A stretch of DNA of 64,000 nucleotides from Kitagawia praeruptora (taxonomy: Eukaryota; Streptophyta; Magnoliopsida; Apiales; Apiaceae), in the NCBI GenBank assembly GCA_037693485.1, contig CM075345.1, positions 81,846,001 to 81,910,000 of the forward strand, in the 5' to 3' direction. The position numbers were made by a program, and so were the translations under genes. Below, one piece after another: positions 54,041 through 63,992 of the stretch (the stretch's first letter is position 1; each line of letters opens with the position of its first letter). The notes under the pieces are model-generated. The model was given only the letters and a program-made list of their open reading frames with translations. It was not told where the DNA came from and did not search any database.

Positions 54041-55933
54041 ATGATGGATTTTTGTGCTTTCAACGTCAGAGGCCTTAATAATAAGTGTTCCTTTATTAGG
54101 GATTTTATTTTGTTTAATAAATTGTCTCTTGTTGGCATTCTTGAGACTCGTGTAAATATTGACGTTGCTAAGCATCTTACTACAGATATTTCTCCATCTT
54201 CCTTTCGTTGGTTATTTAACTATGATTCACACCCAGGTGGCAGGATATGGGTTGGTTGGAATCCTTCTATTTGGAATTTAAGTGTTCTTCAGTCGTCTGC
54301 CCAGCATATTACTTGTGTCGTCTCGATACACCAAAATCCCATGCAATTTGTAGTGTCTTTTGTCTATGGTTTCAATACCTGCCAAGAAAGAAGGAGTCTC
54401 TGGAATGAATTATATTCAGTCTCAAATCTTGTTGGTGATCTACCATGGGCAGTCTGTGGAGACTTCAATGTTATTATGAGCTTAGATGAAGCTCAAGGGG
54501 GCTCTGTTCAGTGCTCTAACAGCATCACAGAGTTCAGGGAATGTGTTATTCGATTAGGGATTGCGGATCTGCGTAGTGTTGGTCCTCTTTTTACTTGGTG
54601 GGATAGTAGTATCTCAAACCCGAAATTCAGAAAGCTTAATCGAGCTTTGGTTAACTCACAATGGCATGTCTCCTTTCCTATGTCATTGGCCAGTTTCTTA
54701 CCTCGAGGCGCCTCAGATCACAACCCTGTAGTTATAAACTTGGGAAGTTCTAGCTCTACTTATCGTAAACCATTCCAATTTTTCAATCATTTGATTGAAC
54801 ACAAAGACTTCTTATCTACGGTGCAAGCGGTTTGGAATACCCCAGTTGTTGGTGATGCTTGGTATATTCTTACTACAAAGCTGAAAAAGCTCAAGCCGGC
54901 TTTAAAGTCTCTTAACATCAATTCTGGTAATTTACATATCCCGGGGCATTTTATTGAAGAACGGAGGCTTATTGAGACTTACACAGATGCCTTGAAGAAG
55001 GAAGAATTGTTTTTGAGGCAGAAATCGCGTGTGTATTGGCTTAAGCATGGGGACGGCAATAACAGGTTTTTCTTCAATGCTTGTCGTGGGAGGTGGAATC
55101 TAAATAAGATTTTGTCTCTGGAGGATAATGATGGTGTAACTCACAATACTCAGGAAGGTATCGCCTATGTAGCCACTTCCTTTTATAAAAATCTCTTGGG
55201 CAAAAGCTCTCCAGTTCAAGATTTTCCAGATAACTTAGATTTGCCTAGTCTCTCTGATACTCAGGTAGCCAATCTGAATGCCATGTTTTCTCGAGATGAT
55301 GTGTTTAAAGTGTTTAAATCCTTGGCAAAAAATTGCTGCCCTGGTCCAGATGGGTACATGGCAGAATTTTTTCTTGCTACATGGCAAATTGTGGGTTCTG
55401 ATGTTACTAATGCAGTACTCTCTTTCTTTAATGATGGTGTGTTGCCTCGTCAAATAAATTCTACTGCTATTGCGCTTGTTCCTAAGCACCAGAGCCCTAC
55501 TAACATGACGCACTTCCGTCCCATCTCTTGTTGCAATGTTTTATATAAGGTTATTTCTAAGCTGCTGAGTAGTCGTTTAAAATCTATCTTGCCAAGCATT
55601 ATATCGCCCTACCAGTCTGCTTTTGTACCTGGTCGTTTAATGGGGGACAACATTCTCTTAGCTCAATTGCTTTGTCGAGATTATCACCTCAACTCGGGGC
55701 AACCTAGATGCGCTTTTAAGCTTGACTTACATAAAGCTTTTGATTCATTAAATTGGAGCTTTCTCTTTACTACTCTTCGAAAAATGGGGTTTCCTGAAAA
55801 GTTCGTGGGGTGGATTTATAAATGCATCGCTTCAGCTATGTTCTCGGTTAAGGTTAATGGTTCGCTTCAAGGATATTTTCCAGGTAAATCGGGTCTGAGG
55901 CAAGGTGACCCGGCCCCCCCTATTTATTTGTGA
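54041..55933 (+). CDS. LINE4 ORF2: endonuclease and first half of reverse transcriptase
   Basis: The APE endonuclease is complete: MMDFCAFNVRGLNNK, ILETRVN, AVCGDFNVIM, LFTWWDS and GASDHNPVVINL. The RT begins at about residue 430 (CCPGPDGYMAEF, FRPISCCNVLYKVISK, CAFKLDLHKAFDSLNW). The frame is lost in a C-run at 55914-55920 (RQGDPAPP instead of the usual RQGDP.SPY), so the catalytic box falls in the next ORF. Confidence 0.93.
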   Translation: MMDFCAFNVRGLNNKCSFIRDFILFNKLSLVGILETRVNIDVAKHLTTDISPSSFRWLFNYDSHPGGRIWVGWNPSIWNLSVLQSSAQHITCVVSIHQNPMQFVVSFVYGFNTCQERRSLWNELYSVSNLVGDLPWAVCGDFNVIMSLDEAQGGSVQCSNSITEFRECVIRLGIADLRSVGPLFTWWDSSISNPKFRKLNRALVNSQWHVSFPMSLASFLPRGASDHNPVVINLGSSSSTYRKPFQFFNHLIEHKDFLSTVQAVWNTPVVGDAWYILTTKLKKLKPALKSLNINSGNLHIPGHFIEERRLIETYTDALKKEELFLRQKSRVYWLKHGDGNNRFFFNACRGRWNLNKILSLEDNDGVTHNTQEGIAYVATSFYKNLLGKSSPVQDFPDNLDLPSLSDTQVANLNAMFSRDDVFKVFKSLAKNCCPGPDGYMAEFFLATWQIVGSDVTNAVLSFFNDGVLPRQINSTAIALVPKHQSPTNMTHFRPISCCNVLYKVISKLLSSRLKSILPSIISPYQSAFVPGRLMGDNILLAQLLCRDYHLNSGQPRCAFKLDLHKAFDSLNWSFLFTTLRKMGFPEKFVGWIYKCIASAMFSVKVNGSLQGYFPGKSGLRQGDPAPPIYL

Positions 55934-58011
55934 TCGCCGTGGAGGTGCTTTCAGCTTGTTTGAAGCAATCAGTATCTAAAGGGGGATTCTGCTATCACTG
56001 GCGCACAAAAGAAATAGATTTGCACCACCTTATATTTGTAGACGACGTTTTTTTCTTTTGTAAAGGAGATGTCTCATCTGTATCTGTGCTTTTCGAAGGA
56101 TTGAGGACCTTTTCAAGAATCTCAGGTCTTAATGTAAATGCTGATAAGTCGCATTGTTTTTATGGTAACATTGTTTCTTCAGTTAAATTGGAAATTCAAC
56201 ATTTAACGCAAATTCCTGAAGGCAGTCTTCTTGTTAGATATCTGGGTCTCCCGTTACTGTGTACGAAGTTGTCTTCAAGAGACTGTATTCTGTAGTAGGT
56301 TGGAAACTTGGACTTCAAGGTTTTTAAATTTTGCAGGAAGGTTACAACTGATTCGTACTATTCTATTTGGCATTGTAGGGTTTTGGAGTGCTTATATTTT
56401 CTTACCCAAGTACATTCTTAAACGTCTCAACTCCCTGATGTTCAAGTTTTTATGGGGTGGTTTTTATAAAGCTTCTGGTCGATGTCACTATAAGGTATGT
56501 TGGCAGGATTGTTGCAAGCCAAAAGCAGAAGGTGGCCTGGGCATCAAGTGTCTCTTTGACCTGAACACTTCTTCGGTTTTGCATCAGTTGTGGCGCATCA
56601 TTCAGCCGAATGCTACTTCTCTTTGGGTTCAATGGGTACATCAATCTTTGCTTAAAAAGAAGGCTTTCTGGACTGCAAAAATTCCATACAAGTGCCCATG
56701 GTCCTTCAGGAAAATTTTAAATCATCGTCCAAGGGCTTTGGAATTCTTGAATTATGAAGTAGAAAGCCACTCGAGTTTCTTTTCTGGCACGACCCTTGGG
56801 TTCAACACATTCCTCTGGTATCTCATAGCATGGCTATGGTTGGTAGCTATATTCACGAAAGTCAATGGATATTACCTACCTCGAATCATGTTGATATGAT
56901 AGAGCTTCGAAGCCGAGTTAGCCCGGTTACGATTTATCGTACAGATTCAATATCCTGGGATAGTTTGCGCCCGTTCAAAGTTAATCTTGCTGCTATTTGG
57001 CAATCTATTAGAAATCGAGCTATTATATCTCCTTGGCATGAAGTAGTATGGAATTCGTTCTCCATTCCTCGATGTTCTTTCACCCTTTGGCTGGCAATAA
57101 AAAATCGACTGCTCACTAGAGACAGGATGCAAATGTTTGGTATGGCTACTGACCCGACTTGCATTCTCTGTAATACTGGTCCAGAATCTGTCCATCATCT
57201 CTTCTCGGACTACCCATACTTTGATCTAATACGACGTGCTAGTCAACGACCCACTAAGAATAGATCTAATACGACGTGCTGACAACATTAGGGGGATCTG
57301 GTCGAAAGACCGGCCGGCGCCCACCCGACTAGAGGGACTGAGAAATTAATAGAGTACAAAACTTATCTTCAAGCTTTACCTTATTCTGATCGTTTAGAGG
57401 GCGATCGCGGGGTCACTGAATGAAGTCCTCTGTTTCTTTCGGAGGTGCTGACCCGCAGCGAGGCAGAGATGACTAAGTGACATATGGAATATGGCGACGA
57501 CAACAGCATGTCAAAGAAGGAGATAACAAGTGGAGCCAACGACCCACTAAGACTAATGTATCTACAACTACATCCCCGAGCGGTAGTCAAAGGGGGGCGT
57601 GAATGCGAGATGCCAGCGGAATGATCGGCCGGACAGAGGCTAGGGCTACTTCCTTCCCACCGCGTCCTTCCTTGTGTATCGGAGATATAAAGCGAGTGCA
57701 CCGGAAAAGAAAAGGGAACTGGGTCGATCTATTCTGTTGTCTTAAACCCAGATTGGTCTCAATGTCAAAATGGGAACCTCTTTGTCGCTCCAACTAAGAT
57801 TATATCACATATGGGTGGCTTGTTTTTAGCTGTTGCAGTTCATCAAACGTGGAAAGAAAGGAATGGAAGAATTCATAATCCAAGTTCACGACGCCCCACA
57901 TTAACTATTATTCGTAGTATTAAGTAGACAATGAGAGAAAAGCTTTTCTCTTGTTCGCGTTTTAAACAATATGTAAAGAAATATCCTGCAGTTATAGCTT
58001 GGCTAGTTTGA
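55930..58011 (+). pseudogene. LINE4 ORF2, second half, frameshifted
   Basis: Three segments in changing frames. 55930-56295 has the catalytic box as LIFVDDVFFF (FVDD where the other copies have FADD). 56231-56899 is the connection region (GGFYKASGRCHYKVCW). 56830-57282 leads to the finger CILCNTGPESVHHLFSDY, where the last Cys is replaced by Tyr. A foreign insert follows, then DWSQCQNGN to TWKERNGRIHN and the end AVIAWLV. Frameshifts near 56290 and 56785 and the insert make it non-functional. Confidence 0.9.
57243..57748. other. Foreign insert with filler DNA in LINE4, possibly organellar
   Basis: About 500 bp interrupt LINE4 between LIRRA and DWSQ. It is clearly more GC-rich than its surroundings. 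Its left edge repeats GATCTAATACGACGTGCT (57223-57240 and 57263-57280), and CAACGACCCACTAAGA occurs at 57244 and again at 57537. There is no LINE tail and no poly(A). Such filler duplications are typical of end-joining repair. A mitochondrial origin is my guess from composition only. Confidence 0.55.
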
Positions 58012-58143
58012 CTAGTTCTGTTCTCTTGCTCTGGTTTGTTGCCAGTAGGCTAGGATCTGTCCTGCCTTTTTTGCGGGGTATGCCCCTGATCTTGTAATTA
58101 TTTTCTTTATCTATAATACGTCTTAATTTAGCAAAAAAAAAAA

Positions 58144-58993
58144 AGAAATCCAATATGAAACTGAAATAAATTTCTTGAATGATCAAAATCATCTCTTGAA
58201 AGTTGAAGTAAACAACTTCAAAGACAACGCTCTCAATCTTGAAGTAGAAAATGTATCTTTAGTACTTCAAGTAGAAGAGTTGGAAAATGAGAAGTTACAA
58301 CTCAACGACAACATAAATAAACTACATGTTGATCTATTGAACCTAAAGATTCTAAACGAATCTATAGTTCAAAATAATGTAACATCTCTATCTCAAGAAA
58401 ACAATCTTGAAAAAGAGAATGAGCTATCACAAACCTTTGAGTTAAAAGAAAAATAATTACAAAAAGAAACTCAAAGATTAAAAGAAGAAAATTTCAAGCT
58501 CATATATTTATGGATCAAGCAAGATTCTTTAACAACAAGATTGATGCCTTAAAAGAAGAAAAAGAAAATCTTGAAACTGTTGTTCAAAGATTTACTAAAG
58601 GCAATGAGATGTTGGATAAAATGGTACACTCAAAAGTCTCCTATAACCGTGAAGGTCTAGGATATGATAAGAATGCTCCTCCTAGAAGAGATTTTCAACC
58701 AAGAGTGGAACTTATAATAGCTCCTCCTAAACCACAATCTTTAAAATGTACTTATTGTAACAAAGATGGACATTCGGTTCTCTATTGCAAATTCAAGAGT
58801 GGTGAATTTAAGGGGAAGCATGTATGGATTCGTAAAGGATCAAAACCATACAAGAAGGTTAAAAACACGTACCATTCAACAACCTATTATGTCTCAAAAT
58901 AGAAACACAATGTATTATAACAATGCTAGTAGGTATGCATCTAGAAATCAACATGTTCCTTTTCGTAATTTCTATCCTCAAAATGCTCCCTAC
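58144..58993 (+). pseudogene. copia gag remnant: coiled coil and zinc knuckle
   Basis: 58175-58456 encodes a helical, Glu/Leu/Asn-rich segment (VEVNNFKDNALNLEVENVS), then a stop and frameshift. 58510-58902 continues with FTKGNEMLDKMVHSKVSYN and a CCHC knuckle CTYCNKDGHSVLYC. This is the C-terminal nucleocapsid region of a copia gag of Sirevirus/Tork style. It is interrupted at 58994 by LINE5; the pol part must lie beyond the window. Confidence 0.82.
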
Positions 58994-59139
58994 TTTTTTT
59001 TTTTGCTAAAATAAGTCTAATATAAATAGAAAAAAGGTACAAAATCTAGGGGCATACCCCGCGAGGAAACATGCTACATCAAAAAGAACGCAAAAGAGAG
59101 AATGCTACTCTAAATCAACTAAAAAAACATCAAGTAATT

Positions 59140-59865
59140 TCAATACAGGGCTAATATGAGATTGTGGTCTTTGGCCGCGGCTTTTTGAAAAGCAGGGTGG
59201 GAAAATGCCTTATCTCGAACCATACGTTTAATAAGCAGTAGAAGGGTAGCTGAAGACAGGGAATGTCCTGTGTTGTGCAACCGGACGTTTCTTTCCTTCC
59301 AAGTACAAAATACAACACCACCTAAAAATAAATATGCCAGAAGAGCTTTCATGTGAGATGATCTGCTCAGCAAGAATTGGCCATTTAAGTAGCTAGTCCA
59401 ATCCCGGGTGAAGTCAAATCCGGAGTTTCGAAAAAGCATAGTAGTAAAAGTGCACGAACTAAAAATATGCTCAGCAGTTTCTATTGCATTATTGCAGAGC
59501 AGGCAACTAAGGTCTGTTCCCAGACCAAATCGAACCATACGTTCCTTTGTTAAAAGTCTGTCCTTAAGTGCTAGCCATAGAGTGAAAGAACATTTAGGAA
59601 TTGCTAAAGTATTCCAAACAGCCCCGACCCAGGGAGGAGAGGGTTGAATACCACGAATTGAACACCAGATGGTAGGGATTTTGACAAGTTTTGAGGCAGT
59701 ACCATTCCAAGTAATTGAGTCCATTGGGGCAATAGTTATATTATTGATCAGTTGTCGTAGCTCCATGATCCAAACATGATTGGAGGGGGGAAGATGCCAA
59801 CTACCACCACGCATGAAGTCACTTACATGAGCATCTTGGACAGAGTCAGACATAGAGATAATCTC
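59140..59865 (-). pseudogene. LINE5 ORF2, C-terminal region with zinc finger
   Basis: IISMSDSVQDAHVSDF is followed by SWHLPPSNHVWIMELR, the finger CLLCNNAIETAEHIFSSC and the end LILALY. It aligns with LINE3 35983-36700. Its upstream part is beyond element M (63267-63480); the frame is continuous across the 18-bp duplication. Confidence 0.9.
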
Positions 59866-60016
59866 TTTTTTTTTGCTAATTAAGATTTTATACCACGAAG
59901 GAACATCATACATAATTCTGGGGCATACCCCGCGAAATCAACAATAAAACAGAGTCAAAACAACATTAAGTCATTTTACAATCAACAAACTACGCAAAAA
60001 CAAAAGATAAGAGATT

Positions 60017-60436
60017 TTAATCTGGTGCCGCCAACAACCCTGGTTTGAAATCAACCCAAGCGCTATGAACATGCATACGCGCAAATCCCACATAGGTTCC
60101 CTGGTACATAAACAGCGCTATGGGCTTAAGCTCCTTCCTGCCACATTTAGCTTTACGCCTAGGCAACCGCTTTTTCCTTAGCTTCCCCTTATGAGCATTG
60201 AGAAATGCAAGGGGCCAATCAGTACTGATCGTACCCGGCAGCAACATAACCTCTTTATCCTGCAGTGCTTCCTCAACAGAAGTCTCGCAATTAGTAAACT
60301 GTTCTAGTTTAGGCCTTGCCGTTGCAAGCTCATCTCTCTGTTTATCAATATACCAATCCACATCTGCCATGTCCATCCTCTGCGTTTGAGCACGAGTCCA
60401 AGCAACCTTCCAAACTTCATAGATATTCAAATCCTT
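60017..60436 (-). pseudogene. Element M type-3 cargo ORF, C-terminal part
   Basis: It follows in phase from 62466 across the ATTCAAATCCTT duplication. It reads NIYEVWKVAWTRAQ, a helical segment, then a very basic stretch KGKLRKKRLPRRKAKCGRKE and a hydrophobic end (ALFMYQGTYVGFARMHVHSAW). The basic region suggests RNA or DNA binding. Not similar to the type-1 tail in detail. Confidence 0.6.
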
Positions 60437-62453
60437 TTTTTTTTTTTTTTTGCTAATTAATTTTTATACCCAAAGGGGAACCACTTAAAACACTTCTAGG
60501 GGCATACCCCGCGAGTCAACAACCCAACAATACAAGCCTGAATGACCTTACATCATTTGACATTCAACAGAATCCAAACAAACCATAACAAAACAAAACA
60601 TAACATAACATAACGACTAAGCCATCTAGTTAAGTCTTATGAGAATGGCCTCCTCTGCCAGCTCTCCATCGCTTGATCTCTGATTTCTTCAGGCGAACCT
60701 TGCCCCTTCCTTGCACATCTTTCGCTAAGATTCCAGGCTGAACACCAGTAGCGATATCCTTCATTGGAGAAGCCTCTTCTCCAAGCATAGGTGCCACAGT
60801 TTCCTCAACATTTTCGACCTTTGAAGATACGTTTCCTTTATCCTGGCCCTGAATACCCGGATCCCCTGTATCCCCTGTTGTAACTTCCTCCTGGATAATA
60901 CCCAAACCAATACTTTGAATAAAATTCTGCAGCTGAATGACCTTGCTAATCAACCTCCCAAGCTCTTTGGTCTTCCTACAGTAGGACCTGCCAGCCCCAT
61001 CTGTGAGCGGTTCCAGCTCACTTAAAGGAACAAATTCTTTGACGATGGGAATTTGGAAACCCCCAGCCTCAATGTGTTGTTTAAGCTTCTCAACATGGAA
61101 CAGCGTCTCAATAATGAGCTCTCGAATACCATCTTTGTACTCAGTAGAATTAATCTCCTGGATAAGAGAGCTCCTGTCTAAAATTTCCTCATTCGGCTCC
61201 TTAACAACAAATGTTACCACATTTTTAGGCCTAACCAGGCCTGCGTCAACTACAAGATCATTCTCACCATGGATGTCCCTAGTTCCTCCAATACCAGGGA
61301 TTTGACCCTTCGTGTCAACAGAATTCTCCCTCATGTTTTTTCCAGCGTTTTCCACCACTTGCGAATCAACAGCATCATCCATTAGATCCATATCATTGGC
61401 CACTACCTCCCTCTTATATTCACCCTTCAAGGGTTCCATAGATATCCCTTTACTAGTGAGTTCAGAATAAGTATCCAGGTCTGTTTTACTCATATCATGA
61501 ATAGCATCCTTTGAATCAGACACCTTAGAAAGGGCCTCGTTATCACATGGGACAGATTCATCAATACTGCAATAAGGGTAAGCGAGATTACCTTTAATCC
61601 CCTGTGCCCTACAGGAGCTAGGAGCCCTTGAAGCAATCCCAGATTTGCATATCAAGATCGATGTCCTCTTGTTACTAGCCTTTCTCCTTTTCCCCAAATC
61701 TCCACCAATACCATAATCAGCAGGCCTCTTTAAGGAATCCTCATTAAAAAGAGGTCTAGAAGAATCTCCAGGCCGAATCAATTGGCCATGACTTGAAGTT
61801 TTAAGATTCCGTTTTGCATCCACCAACCCTTTGTTGGGTTGAACCTTACAAGAAGGAATAAAGGAAACCAAATTTTCCGTAAAGGACACTTTCTTCGTGA
61901 TCAGAGTCGATGACAACCCCTGATGATGTTCCGACTCTGTCCCTTCCCGACTCAGGTGGATGGAGCTTCTGGTTCTCATGGCAACCCCCGAAGCAGGCCC
62001 CACCAACAAACCCTTCTTACCAACCTCCTTATCCAGTTTCACCCTCAATTGGGATCCCTGGGCAACATTCACTCGATTCCCCCGCTCCGATGGTATCAAA
62101 GTCACCAAATTCTTCGCGAAGGAAACCTTCTTCGGACTCGGTCTTAGAGCCCGCCCCTCTCGGGCTTGCGTCTCATACTTGCAGTCATCGACCCTATCAG
62201 TGTTACCCACAAAGGGGCAAACACTCGATCCCTCAGAATCCAACAACGAGTCATCAAGAAAGGAAACCCTTTTCCGAGACATTAGAGCGAACAAAGAAGA
62301 GAAATTTAGGTGAGAGAAAAGAAAGAGATGATTTCAGGAAGGTTGATTTAGATCTAGTGGAGAAATTGTTTAGGTTTTTTAGAGAGAGAAAGAAGAGAGA
62401 AGCTAGAGAGAAAACCCGACTCTCATTATCATTTTAGCAACCTTTCCATGAAC
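60437..62453 (-). mobile_element. Element N: LINE-tailed element, type-1 cargo, inserted in M
   Basis: Duplication ATTCAAATCCTT (60425-60436 and 62454-62465). Minus strand: leader with GGAAAGGTTGCTAAAATG, ATGAGAGTCG at about 62427, AGATCTA box, ORF, tail (hairpin 60499-60510, T-run 60435-60451). The leader resembles that of G. Confidence 0.93.
60630..62282 (-). CDS. Element N type-1 cargo protein, 550 aa, intact
   Basis: I chose the Met at 62282 (MSRKRVSF) rather than the Met 12 bases upstream, because G and H start the same way. KRVSF at residues 4-8, KKVSF at 51-55 (then KNLVTLIP) and 130-134 (then ENLVSFIP). GPASGVAMRTRSSI lies at about 95-108. An acidic middle is followed by two module copies near residues 395-470: LKQHIEAGGFQIP and LQNFIQSIGLGI. 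The C-terminus is KKSEIKRWRAGRGGHSHKT. No lesion. Function unknown; domain order is as in H, so the architecture is conserved between independent copies. Confidence 0.75.
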   Translation of the reverse strand: MSRKRVSFLDDSLLDSEGSSVCPFVGNTDRVDDCKYETQAREGRALRPSPKKVSFAKNLVTLIPSERGNRVNVAQGSQLRVKLDKEVGKKGLLVGPASGVAMRTRSSIHLSREGTESEHHQGLSSTLITKKVSFTENLVSFIPSCKVQPNKGLVDAKRNLKTSSHGQLIRPGDSSRPLFNEDSLKRPADYGIGGDLGKRRKASNKRTSILICKSGIASRAPSSCRAQGIKGNLAYPYCSIDESVPCDNEALSKVSDSKDAIHDMSKTDLDTYSELTSKGISMEPLKGEYKREVVANDMDLMDDAVDSQVVENAGKNMRENSVDTKGQIPGIGGTRDIHGENDLVVDAGLVRPKNVVTFVVKEPNEEILDRSSLIQEINSTEYKDGIRELIIETLFHVEKLKQHIEAGGFQIPIVKEFVPLSELEPLTDGAGRSYCRKTKELGRLISKVIQLQNFIQSIGLGIIQEEVTTGDTGDPGIQGQDKGNVSSKVENVEETVAPMLGEEASPMKDIATGVQPGILAKDVQGRGKVRLKKSEIKRWRAGRGGHSHKT

Positions 62454-62465
62454 ATTCAAATCCTT

Positions 62466-63077
62466 GTTCCCCTGATATAACTCATCAATGACATCTCTTT
62501 TGGGAATTTCATCGAACACCTTCAAGGCATCAATAACTACCCCCTCCGTACTAGGTAGAACTACCTTCTCCATCCTTTTGGGATAATACATAGACACTTC
62601 AAAGAAGTCAAGACTCCTGGGAATTCTTGTCTCCAGTAAATAGGTCGCACCCTCAATAGGATTCGCCTCCTCAACTAAATATTGATTTTCAGCTCCCAAC
62701 GCACCTGTTTCGCAAGACAGAGGGTCCATTAGTGCCGAAAATCCCACTTCAAGGGTATTTTTAGCATTATCCAGAATGGTTCCTTCTTCAGATTGAGCCA
62801 TCAAAAAGCCTTTTTCCTTCAGGAAGTTTTCCATTTCCATCATTTTTCTCCGCAAAGTTATTAATTCAATTCTTTCAAGTTCACTGAGGGGTTCATCCTC
62901 AGGAGGAGAGCGACCATCATTTGTCATTCCTGAGACTAAATCCAAGGATTTGTCTACCAAGGAATTACCAGCACACAACTCCAATGAGTTCTCATCTAAA
63001 GATGCCGATCTCATCGAAACCATAGTTACAGGACTCGGAGAACCAAAATCCCCGCAAAAATCCTGAGAACATGTCAT
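62466..63077 (-). pseudogene. Element M type-3 cargo ORF, N-terminal part
   Basis: It starts MTCSQDFCGDFGSP. At about residues 70-95 LSELERIELITLRRKMMEME runs into NFLKEKGFLM, a coiled coil ending in the same G module as LINE3 ORF1 (NYLASKGM) and type 1. It continues with KRMEKVVLP and reads GNKDLN at the N insertion, resuming at 60436. Confidence 0.6.
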
Positions 63078-63266
63078 AGATATTATATATAAGAAATTTA
63101 GAGATAAAGGTGGAGGATTATGAGAGGAGCGGTGGGATTAGGAAGGATATTGTAGATCTGATGGAGAAATTGTGAAGAAAAAGCTAAGTTTATGAGGCGG
63201 CTAGGGTTCCAGAGAGAGAGAGACTAAGCGACTCTCATTTTAGGAGCGAAGACATAGAGATAATCT

Positions 63267-63992
63267 CATGGCCAAATCGTTGAATAATGGGTGTGCCCCC
63301 TAACCAAGGGTCGTGCCAAAGAGAGAATTGCGAGTCCATACCCACTTTGTAGTGCATAAAGCGAGCTGCAACCACTCTAGCCTGAAGAATCTTCTTCGTA
63401 CACCAAGAGGCTTTATCCGGAATATGGACAGTCCAGATAGATTTGTTCCTCAAGAAATGCGTTTGAACCAAGTAATCCACAAAAAGTTATTGCCTTTTTT
63501 TTTTGCTAATTAAAGTTTTATACCAAAGGGAACAACTGATACAAAAACAAGGGGCATACATACGCCAAAAATGAAATAGAAAAGCAGCTCTATTCCAATC
63601 ACAGAGATCATAAACAGCTCTATTTTCAAGGCAGCTTTAGGGAGGAAGAGATGTAAAGACCAATAACCTTGAATGTTAAATAACACCGCCTTAATAAGCA
63701 GTAATCTTCCAGCATGATTCAGAGCTTTATTAACCCAACTGTCCACTCGAGAAGTAAGTCGCATAAACAGCGGATTGCAGTCACGCAATGAGAGCTTAGT
63801 TGTAATAAGAGGAAGTCTGAGATATTTGATAGGTAAACATCCTTGCTGAAAACCTGAACTTGAGAGAGCTGAGGAACGTGTAATACCATCCACATTTGCG
63901 AAAAAAACCAGGCTTTTGTCCTTATTGGTGTGGAGTCCAGATATAGCACCAAAATCAGTCAATCCTTGAATTAGCATGTTTATAGAGTCCAA
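63267..63992 (-). pseudogene. LINE5 ORF2: palm end and connection region
   Basis: 63992-63630 reads GLTDFGAISGLHTNKDKSL and GRLLLIKAVLFNIQGYWSLH as in LINE3. About 100 bp are missing after PKAALK compared with LINE3. YDLCDWNRAAFLFHFWR follows in another frame, then P, then NKSIWTVHIPDKASW and WHDPWLGGTP to 63267. The catalytic FADD box is just beyond the window edge. Confidence 0.85.
63495..63563 (-). mobile_element. Element P: ~70-bp 5'-truncated LINE-tail insertion
   Basis: T-run 63495-63504, GCTAATTAA box and the GGGGCATAC half of the hairpin; the 5' side is cut inside the hairpin. It interrupts the LINE5 connection region. No clear target duplication. Confidence 0.75.

Larger units (their letters stand above)
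53649..58143 (+). mobile_element. LINE4: LINE truncated in ORF1, inserted in copia gag
   Basis: 4.5 kb between perfect 16-bp copies of AGAAATCCAATATGAA (53633-53648 and 58144-58159). It holds the ORF1 end, ORF2 and tail (hairpin 58075-58086, A-run about 58133-58143). It belongs to a subfamily distinct from LINE1/2 and LINE3/5. It carries a foreign segment at about 57243-57748. Confidence 0.95.
59866..63249 (-). mobile_element. Element M: LINE-tailed element, type-3 cargo, inserted in LINE5
   Basis: Perfect 18-bp duplication AGACATAGAGATAATCTC (59848-59865 and 63250-63267). Minus strand: short leader, ATGAGAGTCG at about 63240, CATCAGATCTA, AAATTTCTTATAT box, ORF split by N, tail (hairpin 59920-59930). 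Confidence 0.95.

Noticed and set aside
57381..57797. ORFs in the GC-rich insert of LINE4
   Set aside because: They overlap on both strands within a 500-bp fragment with filler edges. No known protein was recognised.
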